A program made the translations under genes and the position numbers. Positions 1-6,812 of a stretch of DNA of 18,688 nucleotides are shown one piece after another. The notes under the pieces were generated by a model that was not told the origin of the DNA, did not search any database, and saw nothing but the letters and a program-made list of their open reading frames with translations. The stretch covers positions 1-18,688 of the forward strand of contig URBB01000032.1 of assembly GCA_900545835.1 (NCBI GenBank), read 5' to 3'. Position 1 is the stretch's first letter; every line of letters begins with the position of its first letter. The stretch comes from an uncultured Collinsella sp. GTDB taxonomy: Bacteria; Actinomycetota; Coriobacteriia; Coriobacteriales; Coriobacteriaceae.

Positions 1-660
1 AGGGACCGAGTCGACCGGGTTTTTGTGGACAACGCCCGGGATCTCGTCGATGACGGTATCGAGCATGGTGTCCTTTTGCCCGAGCACCGTAGCGCCGCTA
101 AAGTCGCTGAGCTTGGTCGCGTTTTGGTAGGGGGAACCCTCTTTTACGAACAGGCCAAAGTAGCCAATGAAGTACGGATCGGAAAAGCCGACGGACTCCT
201 CGCGCTCGGGCGTGGCGCTCATGCCGGCAATGATGAGGTCGATCTGGCCGTTGTTGAGCGAATCGATAAGACCCGAGAAGCTCTGTTTGACGGCAACGGG
301 CTCGCCGCCGAGGGCCTTGCAGACGATCTTGGCGATCTGCACGTCGTAACCATCGGCATAGGCGCCCTGCACGTTGTCGATGGGGATGGTGTACTCGCTG
401 GCTTCGGAGACCTGCCAGTTGTACGGGGCGTAGGCCGCCTCCATGCCAATGCGGATCTTGTCCTTGCCGATCACGGAATCGGACAGGTCGTCGCGACCGC
501 CGCCCGTCGTGGGCCGAACCACCTTGAGCGTTGACGGGCGCTGACAGCCGGCGAGCGCGCCGGCGACGACGGAAGCGCTCGCAGCGAGAGCACTACCCAA
601 AAAGATGCGACGGCTGCATACCGGCTGTGGATGCGCGTCGCGTTGATGGGGAGAATGCAT
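1..660 (-). CDS. ABC transporter substrate-binding lipoprotein, amino-acid type (partial, C-terminus beyond left edge)
   Basis: Extracytoplasmic solute receptor that would hand a polar amino acid or similar solute to an ABC importer. The frame is open from the ATG at 660 to base 1, giving 220 residues of an expected 260-300; the C-terminus lies outside. The N-terminus has SRRIFLG (residues 16-22), a close match to the twin-arginine signal, then a hydrophobic stretch and a lipobox LAGC with Cys39 as the lipid-modified residue. The mature part reads like family-3 binding proteins (PF00497): IRIGMEAAYAPYNW, YADGYDVQIAKIV, SFSGLIDSLNNGQIDLIIAG, then SATPEREESVGFSDPYF. A purine-rich GGGAAGG lies about 7 nt before the start. 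Permease and ATPase genes, if linked, would be to the left. The family is clear; the ligand cannot be told. Confidence 0.9.
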   Translation of the reverse strand, partial: MHSPHQRDAHPQPVCSRRIFLGSALAASASVVAGALAGCQRPSTLKVVRPTTGGGRDDLSDSVIGKDKIRIGMEAAYAPYNWQVSEASEYTIPIDNVQGAYADGYDVQIAKIVCKALGGEPVAVKQSFSGLIDSLNNGQIDLIIAGMSATPEREESVGFSDPYFIGYFGLFVKEGSPYQNATKLSDFSGATVLGQKDTMLDTVIDEIPGVVHKNPVDSVP

Positions 661-803
661 AATCTGCCTTCCCTGTTGAATCGTATGCTGACGACTTAAC
701 AGGATATACGCCAGCGACCAGCAGCGCAGTACAAGCTCGAAAAATTAATAGACGCACGGTAGCCATTGGGAACACCGATGTTTTGGCAATGCCGGCGAGC
801 GAC

Positions 804-892
804 GTCCAGAGCGAACAAGTGGCATGAAAAAGGCAAGGCATGACCAGAAGGTCTATGTCTTGCCTTTTGAATGACAACTTGTCGCTCTGGAC
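804..892. repeat. Long nested hairpin, copy 1 of a three-copy family
   Basis: The outer stem is GTCCAGAGCGAACAAGT (804-820) against 877-892, complementary except for one bulged base. The inner stem is 828-845 against 850-868 with loop AGAA, and its apex is CATGACC/GGTCTATG. The apex and the flanking GTGGCATGAAA resemble 7839-7936 on the plus strand and 12313-12394 on the minus strand. Read on the minus strand, the inner stem ends in TTTTT about 65 nt beyond the epimerase stop, so it could terminate that gene. It separates the epimerase from the binding-protein gene. Confidence 0.75.
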
Positions 893-923
893 GACGCGCA
901 GCATCGACCGAGCGGCGGAACCG

Positions 924-1817
924 CTAGAGCAAGGTAACGCTAAAACTGCGCTTGTCCGTCTCGCCCGGGGCCAGGGTGATGGTGTTGACCTTGTGCTCAA
1001 AGACGTCGTCCTCGGTGTCCATGGTGGTGTGACCGGTCCAGGGCTCGAGCGCCACAAACGGAGCGTCGTTGGCGGCAGACCACACGCCGATGTACTTAAA
1101 GCCCTCAAAGTCAATCTTGACGCCGTGGCCCGACTTGCGGCCGCGCAGTGTGAGCGTGGAGCCCGGGGTATCGGTGAACATGATGGCGTCGTTATCGAAG
1201 CTGCGGTGCGTGATGGGCAGCACGTCCGAGTTGTCGGGAGCCTTGTAGCTACCCTCGAACGTCATAAGACCGTCGGGCGTGATGATGGGAGCCTCGTTGG
1301 TCCAAGCCTCGGTAAACGCCAGCTCGTAATCCTCGAATGCCTCGTCCTCGGCACCGGGAGCGGGCACGTTAAATGCGGGGTGGCCGCCCACCGAGAACGG
1401 CAGGTCCACGTCGCCGGTATTGGTGACGGCAAAGGTCTGCGTGAGGGTGGCGTCGCCGGTCAGGGCATAGGTCATGTTGAGCTTAAAGTGGAACGGAAAG
1501 GCCTTGAGCGACTCGGGCGTATCGGTGATCTCGTACGTTACCCAGGAGCCGTCCTCCGAAACCTCGACCAGCTCGTGCTCGACGATGCGCGCGAGTCCGT
1601 GGCGCGGCATCTCGCAGGTGCCGGCCGCAGACGTTGCCGTGTTGTTGCGCAGCGAACCCACAGTGGGGAACAGGATGGGCGCGTGCTTGCCCCAAAAGGC
1701 GGGGTCGCCCTGCCACAGATACTCGTTGCCGTTGAGGGCAAGGCTCGTGAGCTGGGCGCCCATGGAATCGATGGCCGCGGTGAGGCCGCCGCGCTTGATG
1801 GTAGTGACGGTAGACAT
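924..1817 (-). CDS. Aldose 1-epimerase family protein (LacX-like galactose mutarotase)
   Basis: Cytoplasmic mutarotase-like enzyme that would interconvert alpha and beta anomers of an aldose. It has 297 residues, normal for the family. His146 in GGHPAFN and Glu258 in ALEPWTG match the catalytic acid/base pair of aldose epimerases. His73 in PRHGLAR and the N-terminal GAQLTSLALNGNEYLWQGDP also match the LacX-type subgroup. The ATG at 1817 was chosen because GGAGGA lies 6 nt upstream; an in-frame ATG eight codons earlier lacks such a site. The gene lies 79 nt downstream of the membrane-protein gene on the same strand, with a small inverted repeat (1838-1860) between them, so it may have its own promoter. 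The sugar is not deducible: no sugar kinase or glycosidase is adjacent. Confidence 0.9.
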   Translation of the reverse strand: MSTVTTIKRGGLTAAIDSMGAQLTSLALNGNEYLWQGDPAFWGKHAPILFPTVGSLRNNTATSAAGTCEMPRHGLARIVEHELVEVSEDGSWVTYEITDTPESLKAFPFHFKLNMTYALTGDATLTQTFAVTNTGDVDLPFSVGGHPAFNVPAPGAEDEAFEDYELAFTEAWTNEAPIITPDGLMTFEGSYKAPDNSDVLPITHRSFDNDAIMFTDTPGSTLTLRGRKSGHGVKIDFEGFKYIGVWSAANDAPFVALEPWTGHTTMDTEDDVFEHKVNTITLAPGETDKRSFSVTLL

Positions 1818-1837
1818 GCTACTTCCTCCAAAAGTAA

Positions 1838-1860
1838 ACAATAGTGTCGAGGGCTATTGT
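1838..1860. promoter_or_regulatory. Short inverted repeat upstream of the aldose epimerase gene
   Basis: ACAATAG (1838-1844) and CTATTGT (1854-1860) are perfect 7-bp arms around a 9-bp spacer, about 20 bp before the epimerase start codon. Position and symmetry suit an operator or an mRNA leader hairpin. No regulator gene is adjacent, and a chance match cannot be excluded. Confidence 0.35.
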
Positions 1861-1896
1861 CCCACTCTTGGCGGCGGGGTTGAGCGACAGGCGCAG

Positions 1897-2766
1897 TTAT
1901 TGAGCAATAGCGTAAAGGTCAAACCCGCCCTGCGGAGTGCTATCGACCGTATCGGGCGCCTGCGAGTTAAAGCTCACGGGAACCATGCGCTTTGAGGCGC
2001 GGAAGCGCGTGCCGTCGGTGGCGACGGGCGGTTCGTCGACGGTGAGCTCGTAGTCGCCGGGCTTGAGCTCGATGCCGTCACCAGCGGAATTGACGTATTG
2101 ATACTCGTCAATCGTCTGCCCTTTGAGCGTACGCCCCACGATGTGGATGAGCATTTGGCTGTCGCCACGCGCGGTGTCCCACGTCGCGCCGTCCTTGACC
2201 TCGACCGACACATGTACCGAGCGCGTGCGGCTGAGCGATTGCTCGACAGACATCTCGACCTTGGCGGCGTCTTGACGCTGCTGCTCGACATGGCTCCAAA
2301 CGCTACCGATTGCCGAGCAGGCGATAACGCCGGCCATGAAGGCGATGAGGATGGGGCCGAGCGGAGAACGGCGGCCCGCGTCTTCCTCACGAGCCAGGTC
2401 GGGGCGATGTGTGGGCGCAGGCGCCTGGGCGCCTTGCGCGGGCACGTCGAGAATGCTGAAGGATGCCGTGCTGTCGGGGTCGATGGTGTGACGCGGCTGC
2501 GGGATCTTTGCCGGCGAGATGGACATGTCCGCCGGCTCACCGAGTGTGGCCGTGGCATCGGCCTTAGCCTCATCGGCCTCGGCTTGGGCCCAAGCCTGCT
2601 CAAAGGTCAGGGGCTCGGCGGCATCGGAGGCGGCATCAGGCTCGACAGCGGCATCGTTGCCGGTCTCGTCCTCGTCGCTCGACACGTCACGCGACGCGGG
2701 CTCGTCCCACTCCTCGTCCGGAGCCTCGCCCTCGCTATACCACCATTCAAAGTTATCGATATCCAT
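1897..2766 (-). CDS. Hypothetical single-pass membrane protein with acidic N-terminal region
   Basis: I do not recognise a named family. The 289-residue product has three parts. Residues 1-135 are strongly acidic, rich in Ala, Glu and Asp, and probably disordered. One membrane segment lies at about 136-157 (LGPILIAFMAGVIACSAIGS). The outward-facing C-terminal part of about 130 residues begins with a polar, perhaps helical stretch (EQQRQDAAKVEMSVEQSL). Then come alternating beta-like stretches (VHVSVEVKDG, QMLIHIVGRTLKG, IELKPGDYELTVDEPP) resembling a small beta-sandwich, as in several gut actinobacterial and clostridial membrane proteins. Arginines before the segment favour an inside N-terminus. 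The ATG at 2766 is preceded by AAGGGG about 8 nt away. It is divergent from the MFS gene. Function unknown; an envelope or signalling role is a guess. Confidence 0.75.
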   Translation of the reverse strand: MDIDNFEWWYSEGEAPDEEWDEPASRDVSSDEDETGNDAAVEPDAASDAAEPLTFEQAWAQAEADEAKADATATLGEPADMSISPAKIPQPRHTIDPDSTASFSILDVPAQGAQAPAPTHRPDLAREEDAGRRSPLGPILIAFMAGVIACSAIGSVWSHVEQQRQDAAKVEMSVEQSLSRTRSVHVSVEVKDGATWDTARGDSQMLIHIVGRTLKGQTIDEYQYVNSAGDGIELKPGDYELTVDEPPVATDGTRFRASKRMVPVSFNSQAPDTVDSTPQGGFDLYAIAQ

Positions 2767-2852
2767 ACGGGGCGCCCCTTAGGCCTCGCAAATAAACACT
2801 CGCTAGTCTTATACCCCCAGACGGCACCGAAGCTCACCCGCGCCGGACACGA

Positions 2853-2917
2853 AAACCGTCACAACATTCGACGTTTTTCCTCGTTTTCGAGATTTTCATC
2901 GAATGTTGTGATGGTTT
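2853..2917. repeat. 19-bp inverted repeat in a divergent intergenic region
   Basis: AAACCGTCACAACATTCGA (2853-2871) and its reverse complement at 2899-2917 match at 18 of 19 positions, the exception allowing a G-U pair. A 27-bp T-rich loop separates them. It lies between the divergent membrane-protein and MFS genes, so a terminator role is unlikely. It is unlike the other repeats here and is probably a member of another interspersed palindromic family; an operator is the alternative. Confidence 0.6.
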
Positions 2918-2935
2918 GGGCGGCAGCCACGCCGC

Positions 2936-2970
2936 GAATGTGACAAAGAGACTGTCCCTTTGTCACATTC
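2936..2970. repeat. Short palindromic repeat, copy 1 (GTGACAAAGGGAC family)
   Basis: Near-perfect palindrome with ends GAATGTGACAAAG and CTTTGTCACATTC. Copies recur at 4893-4926, 6441-6475 and 17293-17323. This copy sits in the leader region before the MFS gene. Open frames running through the copies yield similar spurious peptides, which argues that they are non-coding. Confidence 0.8.
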
Positions 2971-3026
2971 TGTTAGAGTTGCAGGGATTGAATCCCGCTT
3001 ATTCATGCGACATTGGAGTGACAACC

Positions 3027-4268
3027 TTGACCGCCGCAACCACGCCAAAAAGTAAGTCAACTGCCGCCGCGCTCTCCCCCGCACGCACCAAGCTCTGCCT
3101 GGCGCTGCTCGTGCTGTTGGGATTCTCGCTCGGCTGCTCCGAGTTCGTGGTCATCGGCATCGAAAGCGACCTAGCGACGGAACTCGGCGTATCGCTTGCC
3201 ACCGCAGGCCAACTTATTAGCGTGTTTGCGCTTGTCTACGCCATCGCGACGCCAGTGCTTGCGCTCAGCACGGGGCGCTTCCGTCGTTACCAGCTGCTCG
3301 TGTGCTATAGCATCGTCTTTGTGCTCGGCAACCTGGTCATGGCGCTGGCACCCAACTTTCAAGTGCTGTTCGCCTCGCGCATCATCTTGGGCTCCGTCTC
3401 GGGCGCACTGCTCGCCGTGGGCGTGACGTATATCCCCGAGCTGCTGTCCCCGCAGCAAACTTCGCTTGCCATCTCGGTGGTGTACGGCGCGTTTTCCGTG
3501 GCGATGGTCTTTGTCACTTCGATCGGCAAGTTTGTGGCCGACACGCTCGATTGGCACGTGGCCATGTACGGCACGCTGGCCTTTGCCGTTCTGATCTGCG
3601 GAGCGCTCGTGGCGTTTATGCCGCGCGCCGGGCAAACCGACGAGCCTGCCACCTTTCGCGAGCAGGCGGGTCTGCTACGCGAGCCGAGCATCATCACCGG
3701 CATGCTCATCTTTTTGTTTGGCGTGGGCTCGGTCTATGTGTTCTACGGCTACGTGACGCCTTATCTTGAGCAGGTGCTGGGCATGGGCACGGTCGAAGCC
3801 AGTACCACGCTTATGGCCTACGGCGTGTTCTGCCTGATCTCGAACATCCTGGGCGGATGGATCGATGCGCGCTTTGGCATGAAGGCGCTACTCGTGACGT
3901 TTGTGCTGCAGGCGGCGGCATTGTTTGGGCTGTTTGCCGTAGGCGCTGCCATGCCGCTCGCACTTGTCTTTGTCTTTAGCCTGGCGATGCTCATGTACCT
4001 GTTCTCGGTGTCGTGCATCACGCACTTTATGGACGTGGCTCGCAGCCGCCATCCCAAATCGATGGTGCTCGCGAGCTCGGTGGAGCCCATGGCGTTTAAC
4101 GTCGGCATCTCGTTTGGCACTGCAGTGGGCGGCGCCGTGGTAAGCGAAGCTGGCATTGCCTACGTTGGCGCGGTCGGTGCCGTGTTCTCGCTTGTGGCCT
4201 GGGTGCTTACGCTGGTGACGATTAAGTTGGCTCGCTGGGAACGCAAGAGGGCGATGGCGCAGGCGTAG
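3027..4268 (+). CDS. MFS efflux transporter, DHA1 / AraJ-SotB-like
   Basis: Inner-membrane major facilitator with about 12 hydrophobic segments over 413 residues, probably a proton-coupled exporter of drugs, sugars or nucleobases. The first segment (LVLLGFSLGCSEFVVIGIES) followed by DLATELGVSLATAGQLISVFALVYA is the DHA1 pattern of AraJ, SotB and PbuE-like exporters. Another typical stretch is ASRIILGSVSGALLAVG in TM4. The frame is open back to 2916, but that extension crosses the palindrome at 2936-2970, so I placed the start at the TTG at 3027, which has GGAG 8 nt upstream; a GTG at 3018 is the alternative. The phosphatase gene follows 45 nt downstream and may be co-transcribed. Substrate unknown. 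Confidence 0.88.
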   Translation: MTAATTPKSKSTAAALSPARTKLCLALLVLLGFSLGCSEFVVIGIESDLATELGVSLATAGQLISVFALVYAIATPVLALSTGRFRRYQLLVCYSIVFVLGNLVMALAPNFQVLFASRIILGSVSGALLAVGVTYIPELLSPQQTSLAISVVYGAFSVAMVFVTSIGKFVADTLDWHVAMYGTLAFAVLICGALVAFMPRAGQTDEPATFREQAGLLREPSIITGMLIFLFGVGSVYVFYGYVTPYLEQVLGMGTVEASTTLMAYGVFCLISNILGGWIDARFGMKALLVTFVLQAAALFGLFAVGAAMPLALVFVFSLAMLMYLFSVSCITHFMDVARSRHPKSMVLASSVEPMAFNVGISFGTAVGGAVVSEAGIAYVGAVGAVFSLVAWVLTLVTIKLARWERKRAMAQA

Positions 4269-4313
4269 ATGCGATACTCGAGCTCGATGATGGCGATCGA
4301 AAGGAAACCGCAT

Positions 4314-4760
4314 ATGCAACGTGTACTGTTTATCTGTCATGAGAACATCTGTCGCTCGACGATGGCTGAGTCCGTGTTTACCGAGCTGGTGCGCCGCGCT
4401 GGACGCGAGGCGGAGTTTGTCATTGATTCCGCTGCAACGTCGACCGAGGAAATCGGCAACTCGCCGCATCGTGGCACCGTTGCCAAGCTGCGTGAAGTCG
4501 GGATTCCCGTCGTCGCACATCGTGCACGTCAGGTGCGTCGCGCAGAGTATGGCGACTGGGACCACATTGTCTATATGGACGACGAGAACGCCCGCGGCCT
4601 GTACCGAATTTTTGGGAAGGACCCCGATGGCAAGATCTCGCGCCTGCTCGATTGGACCGATCGCCCCGGCGACGTGGCCGACCCCTGGTACACCGGCAAT
4701 TTCGACGCCACCTACCGCGATGTACTCGCCGGTTGCACCGCTATGCTCGAGCAGCTGTAG
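4314..4760 (+). CDS. Low-molecular-weight protein tyrosine phosphatase
   Basis: Cytoplasmic phosphatase that removes phosphate from tyrosine (or arginine) residues through a cysteinyl-phosphate intermediate. The P-loop is at the N-terminus, Cys8-HENI-Cys13-Arg14-Ser15, matching CX5R with nucleophile Cys8; the usual Gly-Asn is replaced by Glu-Asn. The general acid is Asp123 in DPWY near the C-terminus. The length of 148 residues is normal for the family. The ATG at 4314 is chosen because AAAGGAAA precedes it and the P-loop then falls at the usual distance from the N-terminus; an upstream in-frame ATG at 4269 would add 15 atypical residues. It follows the MFS gene closely. No tyrosine kinase or exopolysaccharide gene is in the window, so its target is unknown. 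Confidence 0.92.
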   Translation: MQRVLFICHENICRSTMAESVFTELVRRAGREAEFVIDSAATSTEEIGNSPHRGTVAKLREVGIPVVAHRARQVRRAEYGDWDHIVYMDDENARGLYRIFGKDPDGKISRLLDWTDRPGDVADPWYTGNFDATYRDVLAGCTAMLEQL

Positions 4761-4797
4761 GCAAGCGAGCTCGCGGGCCACGCCTTCGGCGCGAAAC

Positions 4798-4892
4798 GAG
4801 CGTGGATAATCTCCCACATGAAAAATGAGCGTGGATTTTCTCCCGCTTTGAGCGTTCAAGTGCGCCCTAAACGGGAGAAAATCCACGCTCAT
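4798..4892. repeat. Interspersed repeat with three GAGCGTGGA half-sites and a 21-bp perfect inverted repeat
   Basis: The perfect arms are 4825-4845 (ATGAGCGTGGATTTTCTCCC plus G) and 4872-4892, with a 26-bp loop. A degenerate third copy, GAGCGTGGATAATCTCCCA, lies in direct orientation at 4798-4816. The right arm abuts the next palindrome at 4893 with no gap. The element lies between the convergent phosphatase and ATPase genes. There is no U-tract, so a classical terminator is unlikely. Confidence 0.75.
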
Positions 4893-4926
4893 GAATGTGA
4901 CAAAGGGACTGCCCCTTTGCCACATC
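4893..4926. repeat. Short palindromic repeat, copy 2 (GTGACAAAGGGAC family)
   Basis: GAATGTGACAAAGGG followed by ACTG and CCCCTTTGCCACAT. It has the same orientation as copies 1 and 3, and with copy 3 it flanks the ATPase gene. It ends 11 bp before the last base of that gene's stop codon. Confidence 0.8.
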
Positions 4927-4937
4927 CGGGACCGGCC

Positions 4938-6299
4938 CTAGACCGGCTTGACCTCCAGCTTTATCCCCTTGGCACAGGAGTCGCCCAAAACATCCGAAAG
5001 GGCCCAGGTCGCATATAGCGGCAAATAGAGAACCGCTCCGTTGCGCTCAACGTTGCCTCTCGAGAAAACAATCCCGAGCCTTACGCCATATTCAGCCGTA
5101 TCAAGCACATGACCGAGCGCAGCGTGCGCGTGGTAATAGGAGCCCGATTTAACCTCGATCGGAACAGCCGTCCCATCCGGCCCGTCGACCACAAAGTCCA
5201 CTTCACCGCGCTTTTTTGTCTGATAGTAGTAAAGCTGGCGATTTTGGGCAGCCAGCTGCTGGGCCACCACGTTTTCGTAAATGCCGCCCAGGTTGGGCTC
5301 CTTGCTATCAAGATACGCCGCTTGGGCGACTCCAACGGGGTAGCGCGCCATCAACATGCCCGTATCCGATTGGTATAGCTTGAACTGCGATGGCCGTGCC
5401 GTCTTGAGCAGGGGCGACTTTGGCTCGGTTACGATATCGGCTTTGAGAGCAACGCCGGCATCGACAAGCCAGACAAAATCTCGCTGGTACTTCTCATAAT
5501 GCGCCTTGGGGTCAATGGAATTGAGCACGAAACGCTTGTGTTCGCCCTCAAGCATAATGGGGAGCTGATCGTAGATGCTCTGCACCTGAAGGGCACGCCC
5601 GCTTGCATACTTGGAAATATCCCGTCGGTACTGTTCGTTGAGCTCGGACTGTAGCTGACGAACAGAGGCAAGGTCGCCCTGCGTGTCAAGGAAACGCTGC
5701 ACGACCTCCGGCATTCCGCCGACAACGGTATAGGTCCTGAAGTTTGCCATCATCGCGTCATGAATGTAATCAGGAATGGGCCTCTCGCTGATACACGCGT
5801 CACGTATCGTTTGGCGAGCCCCCTCACTCACCCCGATTGCCCAGCAAAACTCCTCAAAATCGAGCGGGAACATCCTAAGCTCGTGAACATACCCCACGGG
5901 ATAGGACCTGACGCCCTTGAACTGAGTCCCGAGCATTGACCCCGAAAACGCCCAACGGCACCTCCCGTCCTCAACAAGGAACTTTGCCATCGTCATGATG
6001 TCGGGGGCCTCTTGGACCTCATCGATAAACACGAGCGTTTTGCCTGGTGCAATCGACTTTCCCGAAAGAAGCGTCACCCTGCTGATGAAATCATCGGCAT
6101 CCCGCGCCTCGAGAAGAGCATCTTTTGCCTGGCGGTTTTCCATGAGGTTAAGCTCGATGTAGGTTGCATGGTTGGCTTTGCCAAATGCGCGAATCGAATA
6201 GCTTTTGCCAATCTGGCGAGAACCCGTAATGAACAAGGCCTTTTGCTCGGAAGACTTCAGCCAACGCTCCAGCTCTGCCGCTATTTTCCTACGCAACAT
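4938..6299 (-). CDS. AAA ATPase with C-terminal DUF4143 / PD-(D/E)XK-like region
   Basis: The 453-residue product resembles the widespread AAA_14-DUF4143 proteins of bacteria and archaea, whose role is poorly known; links to mobile elements, toxin-antitoxin-like behaviour or defence are suggested but unproven. Walker A is GSRQIGKS (26-33), Walker B is LVFIDE (Asp93, Glu94), and a sensor-like AFSGSML follows. The C-terminus has GEVDFVVDG (365-373) and IEVKSG (381-386), the Asp ... Glu-X-Lys arrangement of restriction-type nuclease folds. The ATG at 6299 has GGGGAG 5 nt upstream; an in-frame ATG at 6320 has none. Sampled GC is 48% and 52% in two 60-base stretches (5461, 5221), against 77% in one stretch of the MFS gene at 16621, suggesting acquisition. 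The same palindrome lies on both sides, and three 33-bp direct repeats lie upstream. Confidence 0.9.
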   Translation of the reverse strand: MLRRKIAAELERWLKSSEQKALFITGSRQIGKSYSIRAFGKANHATYIELNLMENRQAKDALLEARDADDFISRVTLLSGKSIAPGKTLVFIDEVQEAPDIMTMAKFLVEDGRCRWAFSGSMLGTQFKGVRSYPVGYVHELRMFPLDFEEFCWAIGVSEGARQTIRDACISERPIPDYIHDAMMANFRTYTVVGGMPEVVQRFLDTQGDLASVRQLQSELNEQYRRDISKYASGRALQVQSIYDQLPIMLEGEHKRFVLNSIDPKAHYEKYQRDFVWLVDAGVALKADIVTEPKSPLLKTARPSQFKLYQSDTGMLMARYPVGVAQAAYLDSKEPNLGGIYENVVAQQLAAQNRQLYYYQTKKRGEVDFVVDGPDGTAVPIEVKSGSYYHAHAALGHVLDTAEYGVRLGIVFSRGNVERNGAVLYLPLYATWALSDVLGDSCAKGIKLEVKPV

Positions 6300-6320
6300 A
6301 GGCTCTCCCCTCGGTGTCAT

Positions 6321-6419
6321 CGAATGAAATGCAAAGTTTTATATGCTTGATTATCGATGAAACGCAGAATTTTTAGAACCTAAAATCGGATGAAATGCAA
6401 AGATTTGAGATTATAAGCA
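6321..6419. repeat. Three direct repeats of exactly 33 bp upstream of the ATPase gene
   Basis: The core ATGAAATGCAAAG recurs at 6324, 6357 (as ATGAAACGCAGAA) and 6390, i.e. at exact 33-bp steps, each followed by a T-rich stretch. The AT-rich block ends about 20 bp before the ATPase start codon, where the minus-strand promoter should be (TATAAAA-like bases at about 6336-6345). Three-turn helical spacing suits binding of a protein to one DNA face, for example autoregulation. Confidence 0.65.
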
Positions 6420-6440
6420 AAAAGAAGGGACACCACCCGC

Positions 6441-6475
6441 GAATGTGGCAAAAGAACTGTCCCTTTGTCACATTG
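6441..6475. repeat. Short palindromic repeat, copy 3 (GTGACAAAGGGAC family)
   Basis: GAATGTGGCAAAAGAACTGT followed by CCCTTTGTCACATT. It starts 7 bp past the stop of the TIGR04076-like gene. On the minus strand the following bases are T-rich (around 6418-6425), so it may also contribute to termination of the kinase operon. Confidence 0.75.
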
Positions 6476-6482
6476 CGCTCAA

Positions 6483-6812
6483 CTACTCGTCGACGATCTC
6501 GGCGAGCCAGACGTTCAGCGTATCGACCTCGGGGCAGCAGAACTTTGCCGTGCCGGGCTCGTTGCCAGGCACGGTTCCGCCATAGCGCAGGATATCGATA
6601 TAGGGAAAGCCCACATGGCAGGCCATGGCACACATCTTGCCGCGGTCTCGGTCGAAGTCAAAAACGTCGCCCGGCTTGTGACCATGGTGGCAACGGCACG
6701 TACCCAGCTGGTCCACGCAGCTCACGCGGATACGCGGACGCTTGCCACGCGACGCGCCGAGCGGCTTGCTCTCGCCCGCAGGCCTGATGCCGCCCTCGCC
6801 GGCGTTACTCAT
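6483..6812 (-). CDS. TIGR04076-like small Cys/His-rich protein
   Basis: Small cytoplasmic protein of 109 residues, function not established. The order of motifs matches the TIGR04076 family as I remember it: CHHGHKPGDVFDFD, then a Cys-containing stretch KMCAMACHVGFPYIDILRYGG, then FCCPEVDT near the end. The conserved cysteines and histidines suggest metal or redox binding, but this is inference. The first 25 residues are basic and extend beyond the usual family start. Its ATG (6812-6810) overlaps the stop of the upstream kinase in an ATGAGTAA arrangement with no clear ribosome site, so translation is probably coupled to the kinase. The pairing is the only functional hint. A palindromic repeat follows immediately. 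Confidence 0.8.
   Translation of the reverse strand: MSNAGEGGIRPAGESKPLGASRGKRPRIRVSCVDQLGTCRCHHGHKPGDVFDFDRDRGKMCAMACHVGFPYIDILRYGGTVPGNEPGTAKFCCPEVDTLNVWLAEIVDE

Noticed and set aside
840..1844. Plus-strand frame of 334 codons opposite the aldose epimerase
   Set aside because: Starts inside a hairpin repeat and mirrors the epimerase codons; the epimerase catalytic residues are on the other strand.
2984..2996. GGGATTGAATCCC palindrome as an operator for the MFS gene
   Set aside because: Short, no adjacent regulator gene and no clear promoter boxes around it; could be chance.
2916..3026. N-terminal extension of the MFS protein
   Set aside because: Encoded by the palindromic repeat at 2936-2970 and lacks a ribosome site; the TTG at 3027 fits better.
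4798..4892. Bidirectional terminator between convergent genes
   Set aside because: The stem is perfect but neither strand has a U-tract after it; an interspersed repeat fits better.
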